Source: JBKECF01 sp047974375
GTDB taxonomy: Bacteria > Bacillota > Clostridia > Lachnospirales > CAMZNU01
Direction of reading: 5' to 3'
Length of the DNA stretch: 64,000 nt
Assembly (NCBI GenBank): GCA_047974375.1
Contig: JBKECF010000004.1
Span: 1 to 64,000, forward strand
A program made the translations under genes and the position numbers. Numbering within the stretch: position 1 is the first letter of the stretch; every line of letters begins with the position of its first letter. The notes beneath the pieces are model-generated. The model searched no databases, was not told the origin of the DNA, and worked only from the letters and a program-made list of their open reading frames with translations. Positions 16,097 to 24,782 of the stretch are shown piece after piece.

Positions 16097-17479
16097 TTAT
16101 TTAGTCATTGATTTTTCATAAGCCCAATCGGCTTTCATATCTTCAACAACTTGAGCCCATTCTTTCTGACCTTGTGCGTATTGTAATAATGATGCGCCAA
16201 AGCTATCTTTAAAAGTTTGACTTGGGAAAGATGTAAAGTTCCAAGCTACTGAATAGTAATTTGAATCACTTAAGTATCTATCAATTTCTTTTGCTAATGG
16301 ATCTGTTGGTTTTTCTTCAGCTGTAAATGAACCGAAAGGAGTAATAAAACCTAATTGGTTTGTTACATAATCTTTACCTAAGTCAGATGTAAATACCCAT
16401 TCTACAAAGTCTATAGTAGCTTGTTGGTCTGCTTCTGAAATTTGAGAGTTTATAGAGAAAAAGTTTTCTGTACCAACACATAGACCTTGATTTTCTTCGC
16501 CCTCAATACCTGTGTATATTGGTAGGAACTTAACATTTTCTTCTTTTACAACATTACCTTCAACACCGGCAATTTGTCCCCAACCCCAGTTACCATTTTG
16601 AACCATAGCTACTTTACCTAAAGCGAACTCTGCCATAGAGTCGTTTACAGACTTGCTACTTACCATTGCAGGTTCAATAAGTGAGTTGTTTAAATATAAG
16701 TCAAAAATATTTTTGTATTCATTTGAATATGTAAATGCTAATTCGTCTTTGTCTGATACATTATCGTCTTTATACTCATAGTAAACAGGAATATTTGCTA
16801 AGTGAGTTTGCCATCTCCAGTCTTCACCAGTTGCAAAAGAAGTTGATGCAAATACTCCTTCAATACTTAATTCATCTTTTCTGGCTTGCATATCTTCAAC
16901 AACAGCTTTTAAAGTATCGAAGTTATTTATTTCTTCCATAGTTGTTGCTTTAGCATCACTTAAGGCGAAATATTTTTGCATAATTTCGTCGTTGTATATG
17001 ATGCCATAACCTTCTACGGCATATGGGATACCATAAACACCAGTATCATTTGAAATTGCCATTTCCTTATCTAATAATTGATTATAAATTTCTGTACCAG
17101 ATAAATTTAAACAGTAGTTTTCCCAAGATTTAAAACCGATTGGTCCGTTTATTTGGAATAATGTTGGTGGCTCGCTTTTAGCAACTTCAGATTTTAAAGT
17201 TTGCTCGTAAGTTCCTGCTGCTGCTGTTTGTACTTTTACAGGTACGCCTGTTTCTTCTGTGTACTTTGTTGCGATTTCTTGCCAAATGTCACCGGACTCT
17301 GGCTTGAAGTTTAAATAGTAAACAGAGCCTGTTTCGCTTGTTGTTTCTGCGGTTTTGTCTGTGCTTGCTGCTTCGTTAGGTGTTGCTGTATCGCCTGTAG
17401 TTTCATTACTGGAACATGCTGTTGCACTAAGTAGCATTAAACTTGCCATTGATGTTGCAATTATCTTTTTAAATTTCAT
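16097..17479 (-). CDS. Maltodextrin-type ABC transporter binding lipoprotein
   Basis: 460 residues. Lipoprotein signal with Cys22 (LMLLSATACSS), a Thr/Ser/Glu-rich linker (residues 25-50), then a family 1 extracellular solute-binding fold (SVYYLNFKPESGDIWQEIA; NGNWGWGQIAG near residue 297). Captures the sugar outside the cell and delivers it to the two permeases encoded next. First gene of the operon and normally the most expressed. The ATG has GGAGG eight bases upstream and overlaps by four bases (ATGA) the stop of a 35-codon leader frame. Substrate inferred from malQ only. Confidence 0.9.
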   Translation of the reverse strand: MKFKKIIATSMASLMLLSATACSSNETTGDTATPNEAASTDKTAETTSETGSVYYLNFKPESGDIWQEIATKYTEETGVPVKVQTAAAGTYEQTLKSEVAKSEPPTLFQINGPIGFKSWENYCLNLSGTEIYNQLLDKEMAISNDTGVYGIPYAVEGYGIIYNDEIMQKYFALSDAKATTMEEINNFDTLKAVVEDMQARKDELSIEGVFASTSFATGEDWRWQTHLANIPVYYEYKDDNVSDKDELAFTYSNEYKNIFDLYLNNSLIEPAMVSSKSVNDSMAEFALGKVAMVQNGNWGWGQIAGVEGNVVKEENVKFLPIYTGIEGEENQGLCVGTENFFSINSQISEADQQATIDFVEWVFTSDLGKDYVTNQLGFITPFGSFTAEEKPTDPLAKEIDRYLSDSNYYSVAWNFTSFPSQTFKDSFGASLLQYAQGQKEWAQVVEDMKADWAYEKSMTK

Positions 17480-17583
17480 AGTAAGACCTCCAAAAATATT
17501 TTTATTTGCATTTTACCCGATGGGCAAAAACAGAAAAATATAGAGTTTACGTAGTGAGGCTGCTTTTGCGGCTGTAATTTCAT
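17476..17583 (-). CDS. 35-codon leader frame overlapping the binding-protein start
   Basis: Starts ATG 17583 with its own GGAGG seven bases upstream and ends with TGA overlapping the ATG of the binding-protein gene. The sequence around its start (TGCAAATAAAAATAT, TTTGGAGG, then ATGAAATT) is a near duplicate of that around the real gene start, so it looks like a tandem duplication of the translation start region. The peptide (MKLQPQKQPHYVNSIF...) is unlike a known protein. It could couple translation or be a harmless by-product. Confidence 0.45.
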   Translation of the reverse strand: MKLQPQKQPHYVNSIFFCFCPSGKMQIKIFLEVLL

Positions 17584-17626
17584 TACATCCTCCAAACTCT
17601 TATATTTTTATTTGCATGGGACTTCC

Positions 17627-17650
17627 GGAAACTTTACCGGTAACGTTTCC
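17627..17650 (-). promoter_or_regulatory. LacI-type operator of the maltodextrin operon
   Basis: 24-bp inverted repeat: GGAAAC at one end, GTTTCC at the other, centred on TTACCGGTAA, with one mismatched pair. It lies just downstream of the -10 box, over the expected transcription start, the usual position for repression. Confidence 0.75.
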
Positions 17651-17663
17651 AATTTATATTTTT

Positions 17664-17692
17664 ACTATAACAGATATGTTTTAAATGCACAA
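17664..17692 (-). promoter_or_regulatory. Promoter of the maltodextrin operon
   Basis: On the minus strand -35 TTGTGC (17687-17692), 17-base spacer, -10 TATAGT (17664-17669). Directly upstream of the operator palindrome. Confidence 0.75.
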
Positions 17693-17905
17693 TAGTTTTT
17701 TGAAAAAATTTAAAAAATTTTTTTTGGAAGTTAAAAAATGCATGGTTCTTAACCTGTCATATACCAAAAAATCGAAAAGAGGAGAAAAGGTACAAAATTA
17801 GCTTAAAACTCTACATTATGTCATCGGATAAACACACTTGCATTTCATAAAAAATAGAAACACAATCCATTTTATTGTGTAATGAATTAAAAAGGAATGA
17901 AGCTT

Positions 17906-18054
17906 ATGGATGAAATAAAAGAAAAATTTAGTATAAAAGAAGATAAAAGACACACAAGTTATATAGACCTTAATTAGTAGATGTATTAACAATAGCAATG
18001 TGTGCAGTAATGAGTGGTGATGAGAAACTTAAGCTTGTAATAAAAAATTTATGA
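17906..18054 (+). pseudogene. ISAs1-type transposase N-terminal remnant
   Basis: MDEIKEKFSIKEDKRHTSYI, a stop at 17975, then in another frame VDVLTIAMCAVMSGDEKL. Together these recall the start of ISAs1-family transposases (F..I.D.R......Y.L.DIL.IALCAVLSGAD). Only about 45 codons remain, so it is a decayed fragment. It marks the left edge of the 17.9-28.3 kb island. Confidence 0.5.
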
Positions 18055-18082
18055 AACGCACATGATAAATAATTAAAATCAC

Positions 18083-18111
18083 TTGCTTTTTCATGTATAG
18101 TATGCTATAAA
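18083..18111 (+). promoter_or_regulatory. Promoter of the second LacI gene
   Basis: -35 TTGCTT (18083-18088), 17-base spacer, -10 TATAAA (18106-18111). The presumed transcription start falls on the GAAACGTTTC palindrome. Confidence 0.7.
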
Positions 18112-18118
18112 GTATTTG

Positions 18119-18130
18119 TGGAAACGTTTC
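18119..18130 (+). promoter_or_regulatory. LacI-family operator (autoregulatory)
   Basis: GGAAACGTTTC with perfect core GAAACGTTTC at 18121-18130, eight bases after the -10 box and 22 bases before the LacI start codon. A typical LacI/CcpA-like half-site pair; the position suggests autorepression. Confidence 0.65.
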
Positions 18131-18151
18131 GATTATATGGAGTTGTTACTA

Positions 18152-19201
18152 ATGGTTAATATAAAAGATGTAGCGAAACAAGCTGATGTTGCAATTAGTA
18201 CGGTTTCTCGTGTACTTAATAACAAGGACAAAGTTTCAGAAAAAACTAGAAAAAAAGTTCTTAGAGTGGTAAAGGAATTGGACTACCGTCCCAATATTAT
18301 TGCTCAAAATCTAAAGAGAAAACATACTAACACTATTGGCATTGTTATCGAAGAAATATCTATACCTCATGCAACGGAAATTATAAAAGGTTTGGACTCG
18401 ATTGCATCAAAAGCTAATCAGAACCTTTTTCTTTGCGATGGAGATTCCTCTCGGAGTAAAATTATAAAGCATATGGAAGTCCTCACAAATAGGCAGGTTG
18501 ATGGAATAGTACTATCTACTGGTATGGGAATGTACGATGAAATAAAGGAAGTTATTCTAAAGGCTCAATCTCAAGGTATTCCTGTTGTTTTAGTAAGTAT
18601 GGATAATAAGGACTTGCCGGTAGCATCTGTTAGAGCTTCTACAGCACATCAGGCAGAAACTATAACTAATTATTTACTCGAACTGGGTCATAAACGTATT
18701 GGAATTATAGGGAACTATGAGAAATCATTTGTGGCTAGGGGAAATATTGAAATGTACGCAAAAATAATGATTGATAGAGGGATTTTCGATGAAAGTCTTA
18801 TTAAGTATTGCGCAGAAGATTTTGAGGGTAAGGGAAAAAAATATATAGACACCATCCTTGATAATAGCGCTAAAAGTGCCATTGAGTTTATGAAACTTGA
18901 AAAGCCGCCTTCGGCAATCTATGCAGTTGGCGATTTAATAATGATGGGAGTAGAGGTTGGATTGTCACAAATAGGAGCAAAAATACCTGATGATATTTCT
19001 ATTATAGCCTGTTGTACTCCAGATTTTTTTACAAGAGCATATGCAAATCTTACATACTTAACAGTACCATGTTTTGAACTTGGGCAAACTGCAATGACAC
19101 ATCTTTTAGGGCAAATTAAAGAACAAAAAGTAAGTGGAAAAATGGATGTTATATTAAACGGAAATTTAATAGTAAAAAATTCCTGTAAAAAGCTAAATTA
19201 G
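18152..19201 (+). CDS. LacI-family regulator beside the nucleoside-type importer
   Basis: 349 residues from ATG 18152; GGAG lies nine bases upstream. The frame is open from TTG 18116, but that would run through the promoter-proximal operator. HTH VNIKDVAKQADVAISTVSRV, hinge NIIAQNLKRK, then a periplasmic-binding-like effector domain. The closing region (PDDISIIACCTPDFFTR) lacks the usual GFD motif, so its ligand may differ from common sugars. It likely controls itself through GAAACGTTTC and perhaps the BMP importer operon 0.9 kb downstream, now separated from it by an IS relic. Confidence 0.85.
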   Translation: MVNIKDVAKQADVAISTVSRVLNNKDKVSEKTRKKVLRVVKELDYRPNIIAQNLKRKHTNTIGIVIEEISIPHATEIIKGLDSIASKANQNLFLCDGDSSRSKIIKHMEVLTNRQVDGIVLSTGMGMYDEIKEVILKAQSQGIPVVLVSMDNKDLPVASVRASTAHQAETITNYLLELGHKRIGIIGNYEKSFVARGNIEMYAKIMIDRGIFDESLIKYCAEDFEGKGKKYIDTILDNSAKSAIEFMKLEKPPSAIYAVGDLIMMGVEVGLSQIGAKIPDDISIIACCTPDFFTRAYANLTYLTVPCFELGQTAMTHLLGQIKEQKVSGKMDVILNGNLIVKNSCKKLN

Positions 19202-19291
19202 AGAGCTACTGATAAATAAGTTGTTTTTCAGTTTTAATGGCAAGATTCGCCCTGGGCGAACGCACTTTTGTGGCATTATAATCAAAAGTTT

Positions 19292-19335
19292 TTTAAAACA
19301 GAAAAATAAAAACGTTTTTATTTTTCTGTTTTAAA
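19292..19335. repeat. Perfect 44-bp palindrome centred on AACGTT
   Basis: TTTAAAACAGAAAAATAAAA, then ACGT at the centre (19312-19315), then the exact reverse complement. The core AAAACGTTTT resembles LacI-family operators, while the long A/T arms could make a bidirectional terminator for the LacI gene that ends at 19201. Confidence 0.8.
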
Positions 19336-19520
19336 TGTAAATACTGAACTTTTAACGATATTTAAATTATTACTACATAGGTAATAATTTAAATATAAAA
19401 TATAACATTATTTGGTAGTGTAAAGTGAGTTATTAAAAAAATAAGAATCGTATAAGGAAACGTTTTTAATTAGCAACAATCATTTAACAGGCGTATTGTC
19501 TAATAATTCAAACTCATTAA

Positions 19521-19950
19521 CTATATTAAGAAGCTTTTTACAGTTATATGTAGATGCATGAAATTGTAATATGCAACCCATAGCGTAACACCACTAAAAG
19601 CACCATCAGACTTTTTGTATTTGTATTTATAGTAAGACAATAGAAATTTATAATCGTGCTTTTCAAAATAGAACAGTGATGAACAAGCTGGCAAACCTAA
19701 AAGGTTTGATTTTGCTGAAAGCAAAATTCGGAAATTTTGATAATGAGAAGTTTATCAATAGCGAATTTATTTTATTTAGGACTATAAGTATCATCATGAG
19801 CCATTTGCCTAAGTGGAATATATTTTGCAATAAACCTTGTTGGTTGCATACTCAAGCAATAAAGTGGAGTTTTATGACCAGAGTCATTTTATAAACTTCC
19901 ACATGTAATGAATGGATATAATTTAATAAATAAGTTATAATATTAATCAT
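19521..19950 (-). pseudogene. Transposase N-terminal relic split by hairpin repeats
   Basis: Minus strand: start ATG 19950 (AAAGGAG upstream), MINIITYLLNYIHSL, then after a hairpin insert FIAKYIPLRQMAHDDTYSPK, a stop, NKFAIDKLLII, then the R2 copy 3 insert, then FEKHDYKFLLSYYKYKYKK. Read across the inserts this is continuous N-terminal sequence of a clostridial-type DDE transposase. It shows that the two hairpin elements interrupted an existing gene. Family name uncertain. Confidence 0.6.
19669..19734 (+). repeat. R2 double-hairpin repeat, copy 3
   Basis: TAGAACAGTGATGAAC, stem CAAACCT-AAA-AGGTTTG, then TTTTGC-TGAAA-GCAAAATTC. Its stems differ from copies 1 and 2 but are perfectly paired. 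It lies inside the transposase relic between the segments IIKI and FEKHDY. Confidence 0.7.
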
Positions 19951-20117
19951 GAACAACAACTCCTTTTTTTGTGGTTTAGCGACTATATTATAACAAATTT
20001 TAGGGGATGTTGTTCTTTTTTTTATTTTATGAGCTTGAATCCCTTGATATATAAGGAAAAATAAATTTAAATTTAGGTAGTTCTTTACACTACCGATTAT
20101 GTATAGGAGGTAGAACT

Positions 20118-21263
20118 ATGAAAAGATTTACAAAAATGCTATTACTCGGAGCTATTGCGTGTATGTCTATGGCATTTACAGCCTGTGGTGGAAAACAAAT
20201 TGAGGTTCCAAGCGATATAGAACCTGCCCAGACCAATGAAGTTAGCGGAGCAGATACAACTGGAGCAAAGGAACCTGAACAAAAAATAGCTGGAAAAATG
20301 GGACTTATATTAACTACTGCAGGTCTTGGGGATAAGAACTTTAACGATATGTCTTATCAAGGAATGCAGATGGCCAAAGAACAACTTGGAGTAGATTTTG
20401 ACTATGCAGAGCCAAAGGCAGTTAGTGATTATGAAACAGTTATGCGCCAGTATGCTGAAAGTGGAGATTATGAACTTATAATTACACTTAGTTCAGACCA
20501 AGAAGACGCACTAAGAAAAGTTGCCACAGATTTTCCTAATCAAATGTTTTCAATCATCGATGCAAAAGTAGAACTTCCAAATGTAAATTGCGTTTTTACA
20601 TTCCAACAGGAGCAAACATTTTTAAATGGTGTTTTAGCAGGACTTGCAACAACAGATACGGCAAACTTTAAACTCGCAAATCCAGACAAACACGTAGGAA
20701 TTATAATAGGCATGGACAATCCTACACAACAAGCTGCACAGGCAGGTTTTGTGGCAGGAGCTAAATTCGTAGACAAAGAAACTCAAGTAGATACGACAAC
20801 TATTGGTTCATTTACGGATCCAGCAAAAGGCATAACTATGGCGTCTTCAATGTATGCAACTGGAGCGGATATTATACATCATTTTTGTGGTGCAACAGGT
20901 TTAGGAATATTCACAGCTTCTAAAAATGAAAATAAATATGCAATTGGTGCGGGTATGAGTCAAAATCCTATAGAGCCGGATCACATTATTTCTACAAGCG
21001 AAAGAAAAGTATATGAGATAGTTTTCAATGAATTAAAGAAAATGGCTGAAGGACAATGGACGGCTGGAATCGTAACACTTGGACTTGTAGACAATGCAGT
21101 TGGCTATACTTTTGAAGGAAGCAACGTAAAAATTCCTGATGAAATTGTTCAAAAAATGGAAGCAGCTAAAAAATATATAGTTGACAACAAAGTTGAAATC
21201 CCTGCTAAACTTGAAGATGTTGACGCTTGGGTAGAAATTCATAACATAAGCAAAATTAAATAA
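20118..21263 (+). CDS. BMP-family ABC transporter substrate-binding lipoprotein
   Basis: 381 residues. Lipoprotein signal with Cys23 (MSMAFTACGGK), an acidic linker (25-55), then the BMP/PnrA-like domain: LILTTAGLGDKNFNDMSYQG, typical of nucleoside-binding members. The following genes are a fused ATPase and two permeases, the YufNOPQ/NupA-type arrangement that imports purine nucleosides. AGGAGG is seven bases before the ATG. The gene starts 24 bases after an IS relic, whose outer end may supply the promoter (a weak TTGATA...TTAAAT pair at 20044-20072). Confidence 0.9.
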   Translation: MKRFTKMLLLGAIACMSMAFTACGGKQIEVPSDIEPAQTNEVSGADTTGAKEPEQKIAGKMGLILTTAGLGDKNFNDMSYQGMQMAKEQLGVDFDYAEPKAVSDYETVMRQYAESGDYELIITLSSDQEDALRKVATDFPNQMFSIIDAKVELPNVNCVFTFQQEQTFLNGVLAGLATTDTANFKLANPDKHVGIIIGMDNPTQQAAQAGFVAGAKFVDKETQVDTTTIGSFTDPAKGITMASSMYATGADIIHHFCGATGLGIFTASKNENKYAIGAGMSQNPIEPDHIISTSERKVYEIVFNELKKMAEGQWTAGIVTLGLVDNAVGYTFEGSNVKIPDEIVQKMEAAKKYIVDNKVEIPAKLEDVDAWVEIHNISKIK

Positions 21264-21283
21264 GATTTCTAAGGAGGATTAAG

Positions 21284-22804
21284 ATGTCTGAATACGCAGT
21301 TCAAATGAAAAACATCAACAAGACCTTTGGAAAAACCGTTGCTTTAAAAAATGCAAAACTCATAGTAAAAAAAGGAGAGATTCATGCTATTTTAGGTGAA
21401 AACGGTGCGGGAAAGACAACGTTAATGAAAATACTTTATGGCATGACAAAGTTAGACAGTGGCGAAATAGAGCTTTATGGAAAAGATGTTAAAATAGCCA
21501 ATACCCATGATGCAATATCTCGTGGTATTGGCATGGTTCATCAACACTTTATGCTTGCAGATGTTTTTACTGTTATGGAAAATGTGGTTGTAGGTGCAGA
21601 ACCTACGAAAAAAGCCATTATCAATAGATCTGTTTATGAGAAATCAGTTGGAAATATAAATGAAAGACTTAATTTTAAACTCGATTTAAACAAAAAAGTA
21701 GAGGATTTAAGTGTTGGACAAAAACAGCGTGTTGAGATAATGAAGGCACTTTACAGAGGTGCAGAAATACTCATTCTTGATGAACCTACGGCTGTATTGA
21801 CACCAGCAGAAGTTGATGAATTTTTTATAATGCTAAAGCAGCTCAAGGCAGAAGGTAAAAGTGTTATTTTGATTACACATAAACTCCATGAAATTATGCA
21901 AGTTGCTGATAAAGTAACTGTAATGAGGGATGCAGAGTTTATTGATGAAAAAGAATCAAAAGACATGAATGAGGAAAAATTGGCAAAGTTAATGGTTGGA
22001 AGGGATATAGTTCTTGGAAGAATAGCGCCACCAGAACCAGGAATTGAACCACTCTTTGAAATCAAAAACCTCAGCTATAAAAGCGAAAGTGTAACTCTTG
22101 ATAATATAAACCTTACTCTGTGCAAAAAAGAAATTTTAGGTATTGCTGGCGTTGACGGTAATGGTCAGAGTGAGCTAATTGAGGCAATTACAGGAATTGC
22201 AAAAACTGAAAGCTTAACTGTTTTGCTGAATGGAAATAAAATTGAAGGTGATGTAAACGATTTTATAAATGCAAAAATTGGTCATGTTCCAGAAGATAGA
22301 AATAAGCGTGGATCAGTTGGAGAAATGAGCGTTCAGGAAAACTTGATACTTGGCTATCACAAGAAAAATCAATTTGGATCAAAGGGCATTTTCAATCTTT
22401 CAAGCATTGAAAATAATGCAAAAGAGGTTATCAAGAATTTTTCTATAAAAACCTCTGGTTCCAAGATGCCTATTAAGTCGCTCTCTGGTGGAAATGCTCA
22501 AAAAGTAATTATAGGGCGGGTATTTTCCCAATCCCCGGAAGTGGTTATTGCCGCACAACCTACCAGAGGTGTGGACATTTCTGCGGCAGAGTATATACAT
22601 GATCAAATGTTATCCCTTAGGGATAAAGGAAAAGGCGTTTTGCTAATATCAGCAGATCTCAACGAAGTAAGGAAATTGAGCGATAGAATTGCTGTTATGT
22701 TTGAGGGGAAAATAGTTGACATTAGAAAGGCTGATGAATATAGCGATATGGAATTAGGAATGTTGATGGTTTCTGGCAAGATAGCTGAAGGGAGTGAGGA
22801 CTAA
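21284..22804 (+). CDS. ABC transporter ATPase, two fused domains (nucleoside-type)
   Basis: 506 residues with two nucleotide-binding domains. Domain 1: Walker A GENGAGKTT (residues 38-46), signature LSVGQKQRVEI, Walker B ILILDEPTAVL. Domain 2: degenerate Walker A GVDGNGQSE, signature KSLSGGNAQKVIIGR, and AAQPTRGVD in place of the DEPT Walker B, the normal state of this family. It powers the two permeases encoded downstream. It begins 20 bases after the binding-protein gene with AAGGAGG; its stop overlaps the next start (TAATG). Confidence 0.93.
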   Translation: MSEYAVQMKNINKTFGKTVALKNAKLIVKKGEIHAILGENGAGKTTLMKILYGMTKLDSGEIELYGKDVKIANTHDAISRGIGMVHQHFMLADVFTVMENVVVGAEPTKKAIINRSVYEKSVGNINERLNFKLDLNKKVEDLSVGQKQRVEIMKALYRGAEILILDEPTAVLTPAEVDEFFIMLKQLKAEGKSVILITHKLHEIMQVADKVTVMRDAEFIDEKESKDMNEEKLAKLMVGRDIVLGRIAPPEPGIEPLFEIKNLSYKSESVTLDNINLTLCKKEILGIAGVDGNGQSELIEAITGIAKTESLTVLLNGNKIEGDVNDFINAKIGHVPEDRNKRGSVGEMSVQENLILGYHKKNQFGSKGIFNLSSIENNAKEVIKNFSIKTSGSKMPIKSLSGGNAQKVIIGRVFSQSPEVVIAAQPTRGVDISAAEYIHDQMLSLRDKGKGVLLISADLNEVRKLSDRIAVMFEGKIVDIRKADEYSDMELGMLMVSGKIAEGSED

Positions 22805-23859
22805 TGAAAAATAACACTTTTGTTTACTTGCTTGGCTCGCTTTTCATAGGGCTTTTAGTAGGTGCTATATTCTTTATAGCAAGTGGTTATGACCCAATAG
22901 GAGCATATATAGCCATTTTTAAAGGAGCTTTTGGTAGCTTGCCAGCAGTAATGCTAACTTTAACACAGTCCACGCCTTTAATGTTTACAGGTCTTGCTTA
23001 TGCAATAGCTTTTAAATGCGGCGTTATTAACATTGGCACAGAAGGACAGCTTTATGTTGGTGGCTTCTTTGCTGCGATAGCTGGCATTTATATTCAGGCA
23101 CCAGACTATTTAATATTACCAATTTGCTTACTTGCGGCAATTATTGGCGGTGGTGTTTGGGCATTAATAATAGCTATTTTGAAAGTACGTTTTTCAGCAA
23201 ATGAGGTTATTAGTTCAATTATGCTTAATAGTATTGCTGTAGGTTTGTGTGGGTATTTACTGACGGAATTTTTTACAGAAGAAGGGAGTTGGTCTAGCCA
23301 AAGTGCAACAATAAATGTTGCGGCACAACTTCCTAGATTTGACTCTCGTTTCCAAACAAGTTTTGCTGTTGTAATAGCAATAGTGGTATGTATATTTACG
23401 CAAATTATGCTAAAAAGAATGGTTTTGGGTTATGAAATACGAGCAATTGGGCAAAACAAGATTGCCGCTGAAACAGCTGGCATAAAATCTGGAAAAATAA
23501 TACTCTTTTCAATGTTTTTATCAGGAGCTATTGCAGGTCTTGGTGGCGCAGGTCAAATACTTGGGGTTGATTATAGATTTGTGGAGAATTTTTCAAATGG
23601 CTATGGTTTTGATGGTGTAGCTGTTGCGGCGCTCGCTTACTGTAATCCTATTGGAGTGATTTTCACTTCCATACTCTTTGGCGCACTAAGAGCTGGTGCT
23701 ATGACTCTAAACAGAGTTGCGAAAATCCCAATGGACTTCGTTACAGTTATTCAAGCGGTTATTGTGGTCTCTGTTGCTGCTCCACTTTTAGTTAAACAAA
23801 TATTAGAGTTTATTCCAAACATAATTAAACGTTTTGGTAATGTAAAGGAGGCAAAGTGA
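22804..23859 (+). CDS. ABC transporter permease (YufP/NupB-type)
   Basis: 351 residues, about nine or ten helices; carries the FKCGVINIGTEGQLYVGGFF motif of BMP-linked permeases and IRAIGQNKIAAETAGIKSGK, the loop that contacts the ATPase. It overlaps the ATPase stop by one base (TAATG), so translation is coupled. Pairs with the next gene product to form the channel. Confidence 0.92.
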   Translation: MKNNTFVYLLGSLFIGLLVGAIFFIASGYDPIGAYIAIFKGAFGSLPAVMLTLTQSTPLMFTGLAYAIAFKCGVINIGTEGQLYVGGFFAAIAGIYIQAPDYLILPICLLAAIIGGGVWALIIAILKVRFSANEVISSIMLNSIAVGLCGYLLTEFFTEEGSWSSQSATINVAAQLPRFDSRFQTSFAVVIAIVVCIFTQIMLKRMVLGYEIRAIGQNKIAAETAGIKSGKIILFSMFLSGAIAGLGGAGQILGVDYRFVENFSNGYGFDGVAVAALAYCNPIGVIFTSILFGALRAGAMTLNRVAKIPMDFVTVIQAVIVVSVAAPLLVKQILEFIPNIIKRFGNVKEAK

Positions 23860-23860
23860 T

Positions 23861-24745
23861 ATGGATGATTTTTTACTAGGGTTTATTCAAAATACAATCC
23901 GCACTATGATTCCTATTTGCATTGCGTCAACAGGAGCTGTTTTTTCTGCAAGGGTTGGAATCATGGCATTGGGTCTTGAAGGAATGATGCTGGTAGGTGC
24001 ATTTGGTGCGGCGTATGGTTCGTTTTTAACAGGCGATGCTATTATCGGTATAGTTATGGGGGTCTTATTCGGGGGCTCAATTGGTTTAATACACGGTATT
24101 TTAACTACAAAATATGATGTTAATCATATTATAAGCGGTGTTGGACTGAACTTGCTTGCGGCCGGTTTAACTACTTTACTGCTTCAAGGCGTTTGGGGGA
24201 ACAGAGGAAATGGTGAAATGGTTCCTACTCTAAAACCTTTCCATGTCCCTATTTTGGGGCGAGTTTCTCCGCTGTTAATTGTGATGATTTTGCTTGTGAT
24301 AGGAGCTCACATATTTCTTTTTAAGACAAAGTATGGTCTAAGAATGAGAATGGTGGGAGAAAATCCTACGGCGGCATCTACAGTTGGCATTAACGTTGTA
24401 AGGACAAAGTATATAGGTGCAACTTTGACAGGATTAATCTCCGGTCTTGCGGGTAGCTATCTTTCTATTGATTTGTTGAATATGTTTGCAAGAGATATGA
24501 CAGCGGGTAGAGGTTATATGGCTGTTTGTGCCAATGTTTTAGGTAGATATACCCCAATGGGTGCATTTATGAGTTCGCTTCTTTTTGGTGGGGCAGATGC
24601 CCTTCAAATGATGATGCAGGGTAAGGCAATATCTAATAGACTTATACAAATGTTGCCTTATGTAGTTACTATGATAGCCCTGATTTTTGCAGGAAAGTAT
24701 GTAAGAGCACCTAAAGGGCTTGGGGAAAATATTGAACATAATTAG
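23861..24745 (+). CDS. ABC transporter permease (YufQ/NupC-type)
   Basis: 294 residues, eight or nine helices. It has FSARVGIMALGLEGMMLVGA, the paralogous version of the motif in the preceding permease, and MRMVGENPTAASTVGI as the ATPase-contact loop. The start is preceded by AAAGGAGG. Second half of the heterodimeric channel. Thirty-seven bases downstream begins the PHP-type hydrolase, so the operon has five genes. Confidence 0.92.
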   Translation: MDDFLLGFIQNTIRTMIPICIASTGAVFSARVGIMALGLEGMMLVGAFGAAYGSFLTGDAIIGIVMGVLFGGSIGLIHGILTTKYDVNHIISGVGLNLLAAGLTTLLLQGVWGNRGNGEMVPTLKPFHVPILGRVSPLLIVMILLVIGAHIFLFKTKYGLRMRMVGENPTAASTVGINVVRTKYIGATLTGLISGLAGSYLSIDLLNMFARDMTAGRGYMAVCANVLGRYTPMGAFMSSLLFGGADALQMMMQGKAISNRLIQMLPYVVTMIALIFAGKYVRAPKGLGENIEHN

Positions 24746-24782
24746 ATTTGCTATAATATATTAGAAAAGTGAGGTCTTGACG

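Larger units (their letters stand above)
19414..20094 (-). mobile_element. Internally deleted IS with 12-bp terminal inverted repeats
   Basis: GGTAGTGTAAAG at 19414-19425 is inverted exactly at 20083-20094. Between them lie a minus-strand promoter and start region (near 19950-20010), fragments of a transposase, R2 copy 3 and another hairpin (19864-19902). Most of the transposase is missing. The IS family is not assigned. No clear target duplication is visible. A possible operator-like GGAAACGTTTT occurs inside at 19456. Confidence 0.65.

Noticed and set aside
19456..19467. GGAAACGTTTTT as a second LacI operator
   Set aside because: It lies inside the IS relic boundaries and is only half of a good palindrome; no promoter is placed to be controlled by it, so it was not listed as an operator.
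20044..20072. TTGATA/TTAAAT promoter for the BMP operon
   Set aside because: The spacing is right but the -10 is weak and it lies in IS sequence; mentioned only as a possibility.
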